Shown one piece after another: positions 1 to 11,078 of a stretch of DNA of 64,000 nucleotides (position 1 is its first letter; each line of letters opens with the position of its first letter). A program made the position numbers and the translations under genes. This DNA comes from Paraniabella defluvii (GTDB lineage Bacteria > Bacteroidota > Bacteroidia > Chitinophagales > Chitinophagaceae): positions 5,766,001 through 5,830,000 of the forward strand of contig CP079215.1 in assembly GCA_019316985.1 (NCBI GenBank). The letters run 5' to 3'. The notes beneath the pieces are model-generated. The model did not search any database. It saw only the letters and a program-made list of their open reading frames with translations, and was not told where the DNA came from.

Positions 1-223
1 ATAAAGGACTTGTAACCAGGCCGGCAGTAAGATTTGCAGGCGATATGTACTTAATGTACGGATACTCCTGTATTGCATTATACATGTTGTTAGCCAGGCG
101 CGGAAAGCGCTGCACATAAAATAAGGAACATAGCACCCAAAATAAAATCAACAGGAACCAGGCTACAGGCGTATAGAACAGGTTTCTTAATTCATTTTTT
201 GCAATTTTAATGATCAGTCTCAT
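1..223 (-). CDS. ABC-2 type transporter permease, N-terminal part (runs off the window)
   Basis: Integral membrane subunit of an ABC exporter; the first 74 codons are present and the rest lies outside the left edge. The product begins MRLIIKIAKNELRNLFYTPV and a hydrophobic helix follows at about residues 18-36, the usual cytoplasmic start plus first helix of NosY/GldF-like ABC-2 permeases. The ATPase gene lies just upstream on the same strand (100 bases apart), so the two probably form one transporter. The substrate cannot be told from this fragment. Confidence 0.7.
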   Translation of the reverse strand, partial: MRLIIKIAKNELRNLFYTPVAWFLLILFWVLCSLFYVQRFPRLANNMYNAIQEYPYIKYISPANLTAGLVTSPL

Positions 224-322
224 CCGGTAAATGGTTAATATTTTATATGATGTGGGCAACAAAAACCTGTACCGTTTTTGCGAACAAAACGGCTACGTTT
301 AATGCTTCAACTAACTTTGAAT

Positions 323-1245
323 TTATTGCCCGGAAGTATCTGACAATTGCTTAAACACCTCATCGAGCACACCCTTATCCAGGTTAATTTCTTTAAGACG
401 CCAGCCACCGGCTATACTGGCTGCAATAAGGCGGTCGGTAATTTCCTCCTCGCTGCCCTCAAAATGAATGCGGGCCTGCTTATCAGAAATAAATTCTACC
501 TGGTTAACTCCGGGTATATGCTCCAGGTCGGCCTTTGCAGGCGGGTTATCCATACGCATCAGCACAGCGCTGGATGAGGCGTAATTATTAAAGGCATCCA
601 TGGTATCAGAAAAAACAATCCGTCCCCTTCGATCATGATTACCTCCCTGCAAAGCAGGTTCACTTCAGAAAGCACATGCGACGAAAAAAGCACGGTACGT
701 TCTTCCGCAATTTCTTTTATAATTTTCCGAGCCTCGATCATCTGGTTGGGATCAAGCCCGTTGGTAGGTTCATCCATCACCACCAGGCTCGGTTTATGAA
801 TAATGGCCTGTGCGATACCCACCCTCTGGCGGTAACCACCCGAAAGATTTTTAATAAGACGCGAGCTGAAATGCGCCACACCGCAACGTTCCTTTACCTC
901 TTCCACGGCGGCCTTTATTGTGCTCTTTTCCATCAGCCGCAATTCGGCACAATACACCAGGTACTCATCAATTGTGAGATCGGTATACAAGGGAGCTGTC
1001 TGTGGTAAAAAGCCAATTTGTTTTTTTGCTTCCAAAGGATGTTTGCGCAGGTTGATGCCATTGATATATACATCACCCTCCGTTTGATTCAATGTACCGC
1101 AAATAATATTCATGGTAGTAGATTTACCTGCGCCATTGGAGCCCAGCAAACCAATAATACCGGGATGTTCAATCTCAATATTGATATCCCGGATGGCCCA
1201 GGAACTGGAATATCTATGCGACAGGTTTTCAGTTTTTAATATCAT
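323..1245 (-). CDS. ABC transporter ATP-binding protein (frameshifted read)
   Basis: Cytoplasmic ATPase of an ABC-2 type exporter, about 307 residues. The Walker A motif (GSNGAGKST) is near residue 37, the signature LSGGYRQRVG near 135 and the Walker B stretch with DEPTNGLDP near 157, all intact. Reading frame is lost at a run of four C at 624-627 (GGGG on the coding strand); one more G restores EGGRIVFSDTM and the C-terminal regulatory domain, which ends at 323. The permease follows downstream. The family resembles GldA/NatA-like subunits; the cargo is unknown. Confidence 0.85.
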
Positions 1246-1455
1246 AATTGCTGGTTTCTTATGCTTGATGTTTGATGCTTGATATATTGCGCAAGGGGAC
1301 CGCTATCTCCAGTATCTCGCTACCTATTATCTTTTATGTTTTATAAATGGCAAAACAATTCCTCCCGGGCCATTGAACCCGTTTTTGGTCCTGCTACTTT
1401 TGTGGTAAACTTTAAGTCTTACTATTAATATCCCGTAATCGCACCGGATAGCTTC

Positions 1456-2162
1456 TTATTGCCGGCGCTGGTAAATCAGTTGTAAAACCATGGCCGGATT
1501 TTCATCCATATTTGTTCCTGAATATAAATTGCCGGAATTTTCATAACCCAACTTGTGTATGATATATAAATCCTCATGGAGTGTTTTTGTATTACTGATA
1601 TTGAAATAAAAAATGTTAAAAAAGCAAAAAATACAGATCATGGTCATATTGCTTTTCACAAAACGGTGCGCCCGCATGAGGTGCACTTTTACTGTGTTAG
1701 CCGATATATTAAGGAAGCTCGCAATTTCATTACGGTTTAGCCCTGCTTCACGATTAAGCCAATACACTTTTCTTTGCATCTGCGGCAATCGTATCAATAT
1801 ATTTTCGAATTGTTGCAACTGCTCTTTATACAACAAACGGTTTTCCTTCATCCGGTAATGGTTTATCAACCACTTTTGAAAGATCTGCCTCTTTTAAATA
1901 CCTGGCTTTTTTTAAGGTGCTTGTATGCTTCGTGGGTGGCCACGCGGTACAGCCAGCCGCCGGGATTGTCATAGGTCATATCCTCCCTTCTACTCCATAG
2001 TTTCAAAAAGCTATCTTGTAAAATATCTTCTGCTGTATGCATACATTTGGTAATAGCATATAGAACAGGTAATAGTTTGGGCGTATATAATTCCACCATC
2101 TCCTTAAAAATATTTTCCTGGCTCAATGCAATACCTGTTGTATAAGAATTATGTACGCTCAT
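1456..2162 (-). CDS. ECF-type RNA polymerase sigma factor (frameshifted read)
   Basis: Sigma-70 family extracytoplasmic-function factor of about 190-235 residues. Region 2 is seen in AEDILQDSFLKLWSRRED followed by PGGWLYRVATHEAYKHL, and region 4 as a helix-turn-helix around NRNEIASFLNISANTVKVH. Two indels separate them: a seven-base T run at about 1910-1916 and a GG near 1852; correcting both gives a continuous linker (ARYLKEADLSKVVDKPLPDE). The C-terminus after region 4 carries a hydrophobic patch and a low-complexity tail. It lies downstream of the SusCD block; no anti-sigma gene adjoins it, so its partner is unclear. Confidence 0.8.
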
Positions 2163-2216
2163 TGTAAGATTTGATTATGACGCTGCCATCATTTTCAGAC
2201 TGCTATTTATATTGTA

Positions 2217-3137
2217 TTAATCGGCAAAACGAAATCCTATCTCTTTTGCCAGCCCTTTAACAACTTTAAACTTTTGAAGTACCAATGGGTATGCGGTATA
2301 GACAGCTTCAAACTGTGCTGTAGTATCGTAAAAAAATAATGCCTCCAGGTAAGCAATTAAATCGTCTTGCTGATAAGGAGTCCACACCGCTGAAAGGTTC
2401 GTGGGGTTACGTTTAATAAAACCAAAATCTTCCAGTGTAAGGGATTCATCCGGAGACAATGCTGATAGTGGCTGAACATAAACCGACATACCGGGGACAC
2501 TGTTCACGGATATGCTGTGAAAATCGGCGTTTAAGCGCGTGCTGTACTCAACATGCAGTTTTTTCAGCATCAGCATTGCCAGTACAGAGGCTGCATTGCT
2601 CTTCTGGCTCAATACCGACATAGTATCTGCGGGAACTGCTTTTATGATAATAGTATTAAAACCCACATAAGGCTTGTTCACCGTTGTTGTAGTACCGGAA
2701 CCGGAGGTTCCCTTAACCGTATAGAATCTACGAGTAATATGCTATGTATAGGTAACGCACCGTTAATACGGGGCAATACCTTATCCTTTAAAAAGGGTAA
2801 CATTGCCAGCACTTTTTCTTTTTTGTTAACCGTTTAAAAACAACTTTGTATCAGTTCCTGACGGGGAGTAAGCCGTTGCCAACCTGATATAGGTGTACCT
2901 GGCCACACCGGCGCTATTACCCACCGGCAGCCTTGCAATGGTATCATTATAAAACACCGGCAGCCCGGTTGCCTGGTAAAACTGGTAAATGGCATGATCT
3001 ACGGGATCCGAAGGGTTATCTTTTACCACCAGGTAATTTTCATCCTGGTTGCCGGGCTGCAAGGCCGCTTCTTTTTTGCAGCCGGCCAGCAACAGTAGCA
3101 AAAGCATTGTTAATATATAGTAATTCAATTTATACAT
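2217..3137 (-). CDS. SusCD-associated lipoprotein, distantly like Peptidase_Mx1 but without zinc motif (frameshifted read)
   Basis: Predicted outer-membrane lipoprotein of about 307 residues: signal peptide with lipobox LLAGC at about residues 16-20, then KKEAA. The body contains DHAIYQFYQATGLPVFYNDT near residue 47 and ends KGLAKEIGFRFAD. Two frame changes near 2826 and 2700 join the three segments. Its place directly after SusD, and the general layout, recall the putative zinc-binding metallopeptidases (Peptidase_Mx1) encoded in SusCD loci, but the expected HExxH helix is replaced by a stretch reading SNAASVLAMLML. I infer a non-catalytic relative; a surface glycan- or peptide-binding role is possible but not shown. 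Confidence 0.6.
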
Positions 3138-3212
3138 AGCATTATCATTTACGATGTATGATTAAAATATTATACCGGATTCTTTAGATCGTTTTTCTTT
3201 CCTCATTATTCT

Positions 3213-4701
3213 TTACTCTCCCGTTTTAAGTGGTCGCTCCGGCCTTGGCTCGTTGGTAATTTCTCCTTTATTAAACTCAATTTCTGCTTCGGGTATAGGT
3301 AATATGTATGCAGCTTCATCCTGTGCGTATGGCTTTAGTTCATAATACCCTGTATATATCTACCGTCGTTATCATAGGCAAAGGATCGGTGCCGTATATT
3401 TTTGCTAAAGGGATATTTACTGTTTACCCCATAGCGTCTCAGATCAAACCAGCGATGTTGCTCAAAACAAAGTTCGCGCCGGCGCTCCTCCCGTATAAAG
3501 CTCACCAGTTCCGCCCGTCCATGTTTATCCTGGTCAAATCCTCCGGCTTAAACCGGCTTTTCCGCAGCTCCTGCAGGGTGGCGATAGCCTCCGCACTTTG
3601 TCCTAATATGGCCAGGGCTTCTGCTTTATTCAGGCAGATCTCCGGCAGGCGGATGGTTACCTGGTCATATAAATCGCCTGATTTTCTTGCCACATAGTCA
3701 CCTTCATTGGTTGTTTGAAAAAAACGGTACGCCTCAGGTCCTTGTCTGAAAAACTATGCAGCAAATCATCAGACACCCGGTAATTATGAGGCCCGGATAC
3801 TATATCAATTGCTCTCATTATAGAGGCTATATTACTACTTGGGCCAGCGCCTATGATGTTAGTGGGAACTGTATATATTGTTTCAGGAGAGGCTTGCACG
3901 ATAAAAGGGCTGCCTGCTTGCAAAGCATTCATATCCCGCAGCCGGTACTGTTTTTGTAATACTTTATCAGCGTAGGTTTGTGCTTTTTCATACTGCTCCA
4001 TATACAGGTATACCCGGCTTAGCAGTGCCTGCGCTGCTGCCTGGTTAGCCCTTATTACCGATTGGGCATTGACACCCTCCAATTCTTTTTCAGCGTCCAA
4101 TAAGTCCATCTCTACCTGGCTGTACACCTGCTGTACCGTAGCCCGGGAAAAGTATTTCAATTCCACATCAGGTATCACTTTCAGGGGTACGCTATAATCC
4201 GTACCGGCAGTTGCAATGCGGTAAGGCTTACCATATGTATTAGCTAATACGAGGTAAAAACAGGCTCTTAAGAAATGGGCTTCTCCGCAATACGTTGCAG
4301 CTCTTTTCGGGTGCACCTTTTTCTTTTAGTAAAGGCACGTTATATAAAATCGTATTAAGGGCCGCTATTCTTTTATATAAAGCTGTATAATCTTCCCCGT
4401 AAGAAACATTAAACTTTCCGTCATCCTGTATGGATGGCATCTTTTGCCAGTTATAGAAGCCAAATAGATAATAAATTGTAGTATTTGTCAGCGGCGGGTT
4501 CTGTTCCAGATCATCATCCAGTAAATACTGGTCTATCCATTGCGGACCGTTAGGCGAATAGCCGACACCCACCAGCAGCTCATCCAGGTCGGAAGCAGAC
4601 TCAATAAAGGTTTGATTTTGCGAATATGCGGCTAAGAATTTTTTGCATGAAACGGCCGTTAAAAGCAATATTCCTGTTATTAGCATTATAATTGGTTTCA
4701 T
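3213..4701 (-). CDS. RagB/SusD family nutrient-uptake outer membrane lipoprotein (frameshifted read)
   Basis: Surface lipoprotein that caps the SusC barrel and binds ligand, about 496 residues. It starts MKPIIMLITGILLLTAVSCK with the lipid-anchoring Cys at residue 19. The N-terminal SusD-like region holds SASDLDELLVGVGY; TPR-like helices follow (LRACFYLVLANTYGKPY), and the typical C-terminus includes RRRELCFEQHRWFDLRRYG and YILPIPEAEIEFN before the stop at 3213. Frame is lost near 4290, 3680 and 3500. It is 62 bases from the SusC stop and is surely co-transcribed with it. Confidence 0.9.
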
Positions 4702-4763
4702 GTATTAATAATTGGGAGTGTAATCTCTAATGAACGATATAAGATTTAAATGGCCTCTCCTGA

Positions 4764-7700
4764 TCAGAAGCTCACATTGACTGCAAATACGTATACGGGG
4801 CGCAATCCCAGGTTGATATTAGCGCTTGAACCCGACTGACTAGGATCCTGTCCCCGCAGATCTTTATGCGCCCAGGTAAACAGGTTGGACCCTGAAAGGC
4901 TGAAATTGGCAGCCTTCAGGCGCACCTGCTGGCATAATTGCGAGGGGCATGTATAATTAAGCGTAGCTGACTGAAGCTTCAGGTAATTACCATTTACTAC
5001 CCGTATATCTGCATTGTCGTACATCTGGTAATAATCTGAACCAATACCTAATGACGCATCCCACCATCTTACGGTTACACCCTCCGGAGCCAGGCCAGGG
5101 ATATTGGTTGTTTGTTCATCTCCCGGGTAACGCCAGCGGTCTACGAATTCCCTGCGCAGGTTTTGCTGGGCACTGGGCTGGTAGGTGCCATAACTCCCGA
5201 AGCAATTTTCAGAAGACGGGTTTTATTGCCTAAACTGTAAGTGAGCATTGTATTTAGCGACCATGGGCCATAAGCTATATAATTGAATATGCCCCCTGGA
5301 TCACTGGCTCCCGCCTGCCCGCCTCTACCATTACTTCCCTGAAAACCTCTTCCACAGTCATATTACGATACTTATCTGTAAGCGCTGCAGCATTTTCTGC
5401 TTCAGCTCCATAAAAAACCGGCTGGCCGTCCCTGTTAAGCCCTTTAAAATGGTAAGCATAAAATGTATTGACGGTTTTGCCATTCACGGGTACCTGCCCC
5501 TCCAAATAGTTACTATAACTTATAGCACCAAGGTCTATTATTACATTTTGCTGGTTCTTATTTAGCGCCTGATCAAGTAGTTTATTAAATACCTGTCCCA
5601 GCTGCGGGTCGATACGCCATACCAGCCTTTTTTTCTGGCTGCCCAGCGTGGTGTTTAAGGGTACAAAATTAAAACTGAGCTCCATGCCCTTATTCTCTAA
5701 AGTGCCTGCATTTACTACATAATTGCTGACACCATTTACTATTGAAACCCTCCTGGTTAAAAAGGCATTGCTGGTTTTCTTATAAAAAAACCTACAGAGC
5801 CATTTAACCTGTTGTTAAAAAGTGCAAAGTCTAATGCCGCATTATAAGCATCTATTTTTTCCCATTGCAGGTTAGGGTTGGGAAAATAAGCAATGGTGGA
5901 ACCAAATGCACCATATGTACTATATAGCGTCCCTTTTTCAATAATAGTATAAGGCGTTTGCCCTTTCAGCATGTTACCCTGCGTACCGTAGGATAAGCGC
6001 AAAGCAGCCCCATTCACCCATTTCATCTTTTTCAACACATCTTTGTCCAGATTCCAGCGGGCGGAAATACCCCAGGTAGGCAGGAAGCGTTCATTGCTGC
6101 GGCTGCCAAAGGCGTTGGAAAAATCGCTTCTTGTATTAGCACTTAATGTATACCTGTCGTCATAAGTATAAGTTGCGGTAACATAAGCTGCCAATAAGTT
6201 GGTAAGACCTTCTGTAATTACGGGTTGTCCATTGATTTTTAACCAATTGGCGTACCTTGTATAAACCACAGGATCTATCTGAGCAAAGCTATAGCCTCTC
6301 TCAGGGTAATACCCCTGTTCATTTGTGCCCGGTCGCTGCTTTTTTCAGAGAAGGCTTCGCCGCCCAGGAGAACATTTAATAGGTGCTTTTTATGGGCATC
6401 GACAAAGCGGTTGAAAGTTGCCTGGGTGCGTATGGTGTAAGCGTTTTGCCTAGTGTTTTGCTCCCGTAGCTCCCCGCCAAAGGTATAGGGTCTTCAGCCG
6501 GAGCTGAAGGATATACACCCCTCACGACATCCACCCAATTGGTTTTTTCTCCAAACCAGGTTTGTTGTTCTGTATTGGAAGAGGTGTACGACAAAACTGT
6601 TTTTAGTTGCAGGCCGTGCATCAACTGGTAATTAATATCAGCTACCGCTGTGTAACTACTCCCATCCAGCGTCTGGCCTGTATGATTCATTTCATTGAGA
6701 ACATTAAAAGAGGGTCTCAAACCAAGGGTGCCGTCAGTACCGGATGTGGTGAAATAGTACAGGCTGCCGTCTTCATTATACAAAGGAATAGCGCGGCTGG
6801 TTCCATAGGCATAATTCAGTATACCCAGCTCCTGCGGGGTGTACTCCCGGTTATTTTTGTTGGCCATAATTCCAAACTGCGCTTTAAGGTTTTTATGATT
6901 GATATCAAAACCTAACTTGCCTGTATACCGTTTGCTGAATTCTCCTTTAATAACACCCCGCTCATTGGTATAACCTGCCGATGCATAAAAGCGGCTTGCC
7001 TCGCGACCACCTGAGATAGCCAGGGTATGATTGGAGGATAATACATCCTGCGTTACCACCCCAGCCAGTCGGTGTTCATGGTCTCTGCTCTATTCACCCG
7101 TTGCTTATACGTATTATAATCAATACTGCCATTGTAATAATCGATTATAGCTTTTTCGTAAGCTTCGGGAACACCTTTTACAGGGATCTGCCGCTGTATC
7201 AGCTCGCGGGATACATCCACCCGTTCCAAAGAGTTCATCATATAAACATCCCTGTCGGTATACCGCGGGCGACGGGTAACATTTACGTTTGCATTATAAG
7301 TAACAGTTGGCGGACCGGGCGTACCTCTTTTAGTTGTAATTACAATAACCCCGTTGGCAGCCCTTACTCCATACAACGCAGTAGCTGCGGCATCTTTCAA
7401 CACATCGATACTTTGGATATCAGCAGGATTAATACCAGAAATGGCGTTCCCAACCAGGTTTACGAAATCGAGGTCGTTGATACGGTTAGCAGCAATGGGC
7501 ACGGGGTCCACCTGAACGATTCCATCAACCACCCAAAGCGGTTCCCGATTGCCCAGAAAGGTAGAAGTACCACGGATACGCAGTTTGGGCGCGGCCCCTG
7601 CCTGCCCCGAGTTCTGCATCATAATGAGACCCGGTACGCGGCCTTCCAGCATTTTATCCACCGTGGTAAGGCCCGGCTGATAGATGGAGTCCATATTTAA

Positions 7701-8351
7701 ACGGGTAACCGATCCAGTTAAATACTTTTGCTCAATTTTCTGGTAGCCGGTAGAAATGGTCACTTCTTCCATACTATTTACATTGGGCGCCATTACCACA
7801 TCAATCACACTACGGTCTTTCACCGCTACCCGCTCCTGCTGATAGTTTACAAATGAAAAGATCAATTGCTCACCGGGTGCGGCGTAGATCCGGTATTCCC
7901 CGTTGGCATTCGTCATCATCGTCCTGGCCCTGCCTTCTACCTGTACAGAAGCGCCTTCCAGCGGCTCCTTATCCCTGTTGGTTACCCGGCCCGTGATCAA
8001 CTGCGCCGGGCTCTGGGCTACGGCTGCCGAAATAGTGACCGTAGGCTTATCTTTTATAATAATGATATGATCTGCCGCCTGTATTTCGTAACTTATTTTC
8101 TGATCATTAAAACAAAGATCGAGCACCTGCGTTAACGGCTGGTTGGTGACGTTAACGGTTACCGGCTTAGCCGCATCCATTTGCGATTTGGTATACACAA
8201 ACCGATAAGAAGTTTGTTTCTGAATTGTTTTTAATACCGCAGTTAAAGGTTGGTTTTTGACTTTCAATGTTACTGTTTGCCCGCTTACATGGGCGCCACA
8301 GAACAAGACAGCGCAGCATACAAAAAATCTCAACATAGCAGATTGTGACAT
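4764..8351 (-). CDS. SusC/RagA TonB-dependent outer membrane transducer with N-terminal STN domain (frameshifted read)
   Basis: TonB-dependent outer-membrane importer of about 1195 residues. Signal peptide at residues 1-24; STN (secretin/TonB short N-terminal) domain at about 27-105; carboxypeptidase-regulatory-like beta domain at about 118-190 (LITGRVTNRDKEPLEGASV); plug at about 205-335 with LRIRGTSTF and DVLKDAAATALYGVRAANGV; then the barrel, ending in VYVFAVNVSF. At least four frame changes occur between about 7055 and 5030. The STN domain marks it as a signal transducer that contacts the FecR-like anti-sigma encoded just upstream. Partner SusD follows. Substrate not evident. Confidence 0.92.
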
Positions 8352-8393
8352 ATAATTAATAGTGGCTTTACATCAAGAACATAAGTTTCTCCT

Positions 8394-8410
8394 GAGCTTA
8401 TCATAAGCTC
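8394..8410. promoter_or_regulatory. Perfect 17-base hairpin in the susC leader
   Basis: GAGCTTA-TCA-TAAGCTC forms a seven-pair stem with a three-base loop. It lies 43 bases upstream of the susC start and inside the 106-base gap between the FecR stop and that start. It is too short of U-tract to be a normal terminator. It may be a leader structure or processing site separating the regulator genes from the highly expressed susCD genes. Confidence 0.4.
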
Positions 8411-8457
8411 CTTAATCCTATTGCAACTGTTACAAAAATTTGATTAAGGTTTTACAA

Positions 8458-9619
8458 TCACTTTTTCCCTTCTACTGTAAAATGAATACGCCCGGTTTTT
8501 TCTAAAAATCCCAACACTTTGGAAAGCGGCGCATCCCTGGAGATAGCAGCGGTAAACAGTTCTGTTACTTTATTGCCGCGATACTCCACTTCAATGTCAT
8601 ACCATTGTGACAGCAGGTTCATAATAGATTCCACATCTTTATTTTCGAACAGGAACAAGCCTTCTTTCCAGGCAATAACTTCCTCCATATCTACGTTCTT
8701 ATTCACTTCGAGAATATCACCTGCTGCTACCGACTGCTGCCCCGGGCTTAGTAATTTTCCCTGCCCCGGTTGAGTACCTTTACAGCACCTTCGAACAAGG
8801 TAGTACGCACCGCTGCTTCGTAGGCATATGCGTTGATGTTAAAATGTGTACCCAATACCTCTGTAGCAATGCCATTGGCCATCACCACAAATTTTTATGC
8901 GGGTCTTTGGCTACTTCAAAATACCCCTCTCCGGTCAATTCTACCGTACGATCGGCGCCTGTAAAGGCAACAGGATACCTGATAGACGACCCGGCGTTTA
9001 ACCACACATGAGAACCGTCAGATAGCGTGATATCAATAACCTTACTACCACGTGGATTAGATAGTGTATTGTATTGCAGTTCTTCCAGTATTTGCCCCTC
9101 AGCTGTCTGATAGGCAATTTGCCCGCTGGCCAGTTTTACCAACCTGATATTACCTACCTGCCCCAGTTGCCCGTTACCTGCACTGTCCAGGTATACCTGG
9201 CTGCCGTCTGCCAGGGTAATCGTAGCCCTGTTGGTTACAGGCGCTACAATATTCTCCATCGAACCGGCAACCGTGTGATCTACTAATTTATTCTTTTTAT
9301 AAAAAAATACGCCCAGGTTTAGTAGGATAGCAACTGAAGCCGCTGCCCAATACCATCGTACTCTCCTTATCCGCAGCCTTTTCAGATTACTACGTTCTGT
9401 TTCGATTTGCCTGTTCAAAGCTGCTTTTATACGCTCTTTTACTTCCGGAAAAACAGCCTCACTTTGTTCCCACTGTTTTATGTCGTCCATCATCAGCAAA
9501 TCGAGATCCGCTTCCTGCTCCTCATGCTGAAGTAATTCCAACAACACCGCGGCTTCCGCTTCGGTCAGGGTACCATTCTGGTACCGCTCCACATAGTAGG
9601 ATAGTGATTGTTTAGCCAT
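8458..9619 (-). CDS. FecR family anti-sigma factor (frameshifted read)
   Basis: Inner-membrane anti-sigma regulator of about 387 residues. Residues 1-80 form the cytoplasmic sigma-binding region (starts MAKQSLSYYVERYQNGTL); a single membrane helix lies at about 87-105 (VRWYWAAASVAILLNLGVFF); the periplasmic FecR domain follows, with ITLADGSQVYLDSAGNG and VELTGEGYFEVAKD. The C-terminal FecR domain ends with GFLEKTGRIHFTVEGKK. Frame is lost between 8882 and 8706. It sits between its sigma factor and the STN-bearing SusC, the classic cell-surface signalling order. Confidence 0.88.
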
Positions 9620-9675
9620 GCTCTAATGTATATAACCCCGGTTTTTAAAAACAGGACAGGTCAATGTTAATTTTT

Positions 9676-10278
9676 TTAAACAAGCAGGTCGCAGATCAGC
9701 AATATCCACCCGGTATGGCTTACGATCATACCCAACGTTTCTTTCAGGTAGCTTCTTAAAAACACCAGTGCTTCAACAATATGCTGACGCACAGCGCTCC
9801 TGGAAATATTTAACTGAGCTGCTATCTGGTTGTAGGTAAGATTTTCTACCCGGCTTAATAAAAACACTTCTTTTCTCCTGGGGGAAGATTTTCTATAGCT
9901 TGCTGTAATACCCGGTGCAATTCCTTTACTTCGAGACTAACCGCCTCTGCGTCAGCTAATATATCACTCAATGGGTCTATCACTACTTTAGCACGATCGG
10001 CTAATTGCTCTTTAAATGCAGTTTTTGCCCGGTTACGCGTAATAATATAAACATAACCCGGGAAGTTTTCCATGGCGGCCAGCCTGGTACGATTATTCCA
10101 GATTCTTAAAAAATGTCCTGCGTAATTTCTTCTGCCTTCTCTGCATTTTTTATATATGATAAAAGATGGGGTAAATAATATCGGTATAGTGATCTACTAT
10201 AAGCGCAAATGCCTTTTCATCTCCTTCGGCTACGCGTAAGAGAATTTCATTTTCATTATTTAGATAGGTAGAAGCCAC
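9676..10278 (-). CDS. FecI-like ECF sigma factor (frameshifted read)
   Basis: RNA polymerase sigma factor of about 200 residues, the partner of the FecR downstream. The N-terminus reads ENEILLRVAEGDEKAFALIV; region 2 includes AEEITQDIFLRIWNNR and NFPGYVYIITRNRAKTAF; region 4 reads YNQIAAQLNISRSAVRQHI. The hydrophobic tail (HTGWILLICDLLV) is typical of Bacteroidota FecI-like factors. Frame changes occur near 10165, 10110 and 9865. The start is uncertain: no ATG is available in frame, so the GTG at 10278 is taken; an indel may hide the real start. Confidence 0.8.
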
Positions 10279-10651
10279 AATGACTGGATGAAAAATATGA
10301 TTTTTTCCTAATACTTTAAAATATAGACCAAATCTTAAGCAGTTTTGATTACGTTGACGTGTTCAAAAATAAGGTTTTCAATTAACACATGGGGCCACTC
10401 TTACCAGGCTGCAACAGGTACGCTGCAGATAGTTACCTGCTGCACTTTGCAACACGTGTGGTAAATATTAATTTAAAATATATTCGTACGCAGTCATTTG
10501 AAACGAAAGCTGAACAAATTACACGCGGCTTTATTAAGTAAAATTATCTATTTTGCTTCATCTTGAACAACAGGAAGCAGCGTTGCAACCGGTAAACCGG
10601 TATCCGGGGAAAACAACGTAAAATAATTATTTAAAACAAAAGCTTTATTGA
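10279..10651. other. Divergent intergenic region with a stem-loop
   Basis: This 373-base gap separates the divergently transcribed FecI-like sigma and HopJ-like genes. It contains one inverted repeat, GCAACAGGTA at 10411-10420 against TACCTGCTGC at 10434-10443 (nine of ten pairs), and AT-rich sequence with T-rich blocks near 10550 that may hold the hopJ promoter, though no exact TAnnTTTG box is present there. No credible gene is seen on either strand. Confidence 0.4.
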
Positions 10652-11002
10652 ATGGCAATACAACAACAGGAGATAGAACATCTTTTATCACAACTGAACA
10701 ACAGGGAAATCAAATTTTCTGATGTGCTGCAATTTATAGATGCACATTATACACATACTCCTACTGCTTTCAGAAATGGCGGCCAGGTGAATGCTGCAAC
10801 AGAAAACCAGGGAAGCGCCAAGGTTTTTAGTTTCGCGCAAATAAACCGGTTATCGGAGGCAGATACATTGCGGTTATTTGCAGAACACTATGATGATGTT
10901 ATAGCAACTCCCGGCGCTGCCAATCATCAAAACATCAGGCAGTTCATGCAGCAAGGCTGGGACGGTATTCAATTTGACGGCCAGGCGCTGACTATAAAGT
11001 AA
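10652..11002 (+). CDS. HopJ type III effector-family protein
   Basis: Small cytoplasmic protein of 116 residues, intact. It matches the HopJ family by its pattern: an N-terminal helix (IEHLLSQLNNREIKFSDVLQ), FIDAHYTHTPTAFRNG near residue 28, KVFSFAQINRLSEADTLRLF near 60, then FAEHYDDVIATP and HQNIRQFMQQGWDGI near the C-terminus. Despite the family name, homologues are widespread in free-living bacteria and their function is not established; nothing in the surroundings suggests type III secretion. It converges on the DUF4136 gene with a shared terminator. Confidence 0.88.
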   Translation: MAIQQQEIEHLLSQLNNREIKFSDVLQFIDAHYTHTPTAFRNGGQVNAATENQGSAKVFSFAQINRLSEADTLRLFAEHYDDVIATPGAANHQNIRQFMQQGWDGIQFDGQALTIK

Positions 11003-11022
11003 AAGCAATATGCTTAAACGGC

Positions 11023-11046
11023 AAAGCCCCGGAAAACCGGGGCTTT
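11023..11046. terminator. Bidirectional intrinsic terminator
   Basis: AAAGCCCCGG, a four-base AAAA loop and CCGGGGCTTT form a perfect ten-pair stem; the ends supply T tracts on both strands. It lies between the convergent HopJ-like and DUF4136 genes and can serve both. Confidence 0.9.
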
Positions 11047-11078
11047 TGCCTATAACTACCAAACCAAACTACTCTCTT

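Noticed and set aside
1260..1290. Tandem-like GCTTGATG / TTTGATG / GCTTGATA units
   Set aside because: Only about 22 bases and imperfect; too little to call a repeat element, though similar strings are common between genes of this phylum.
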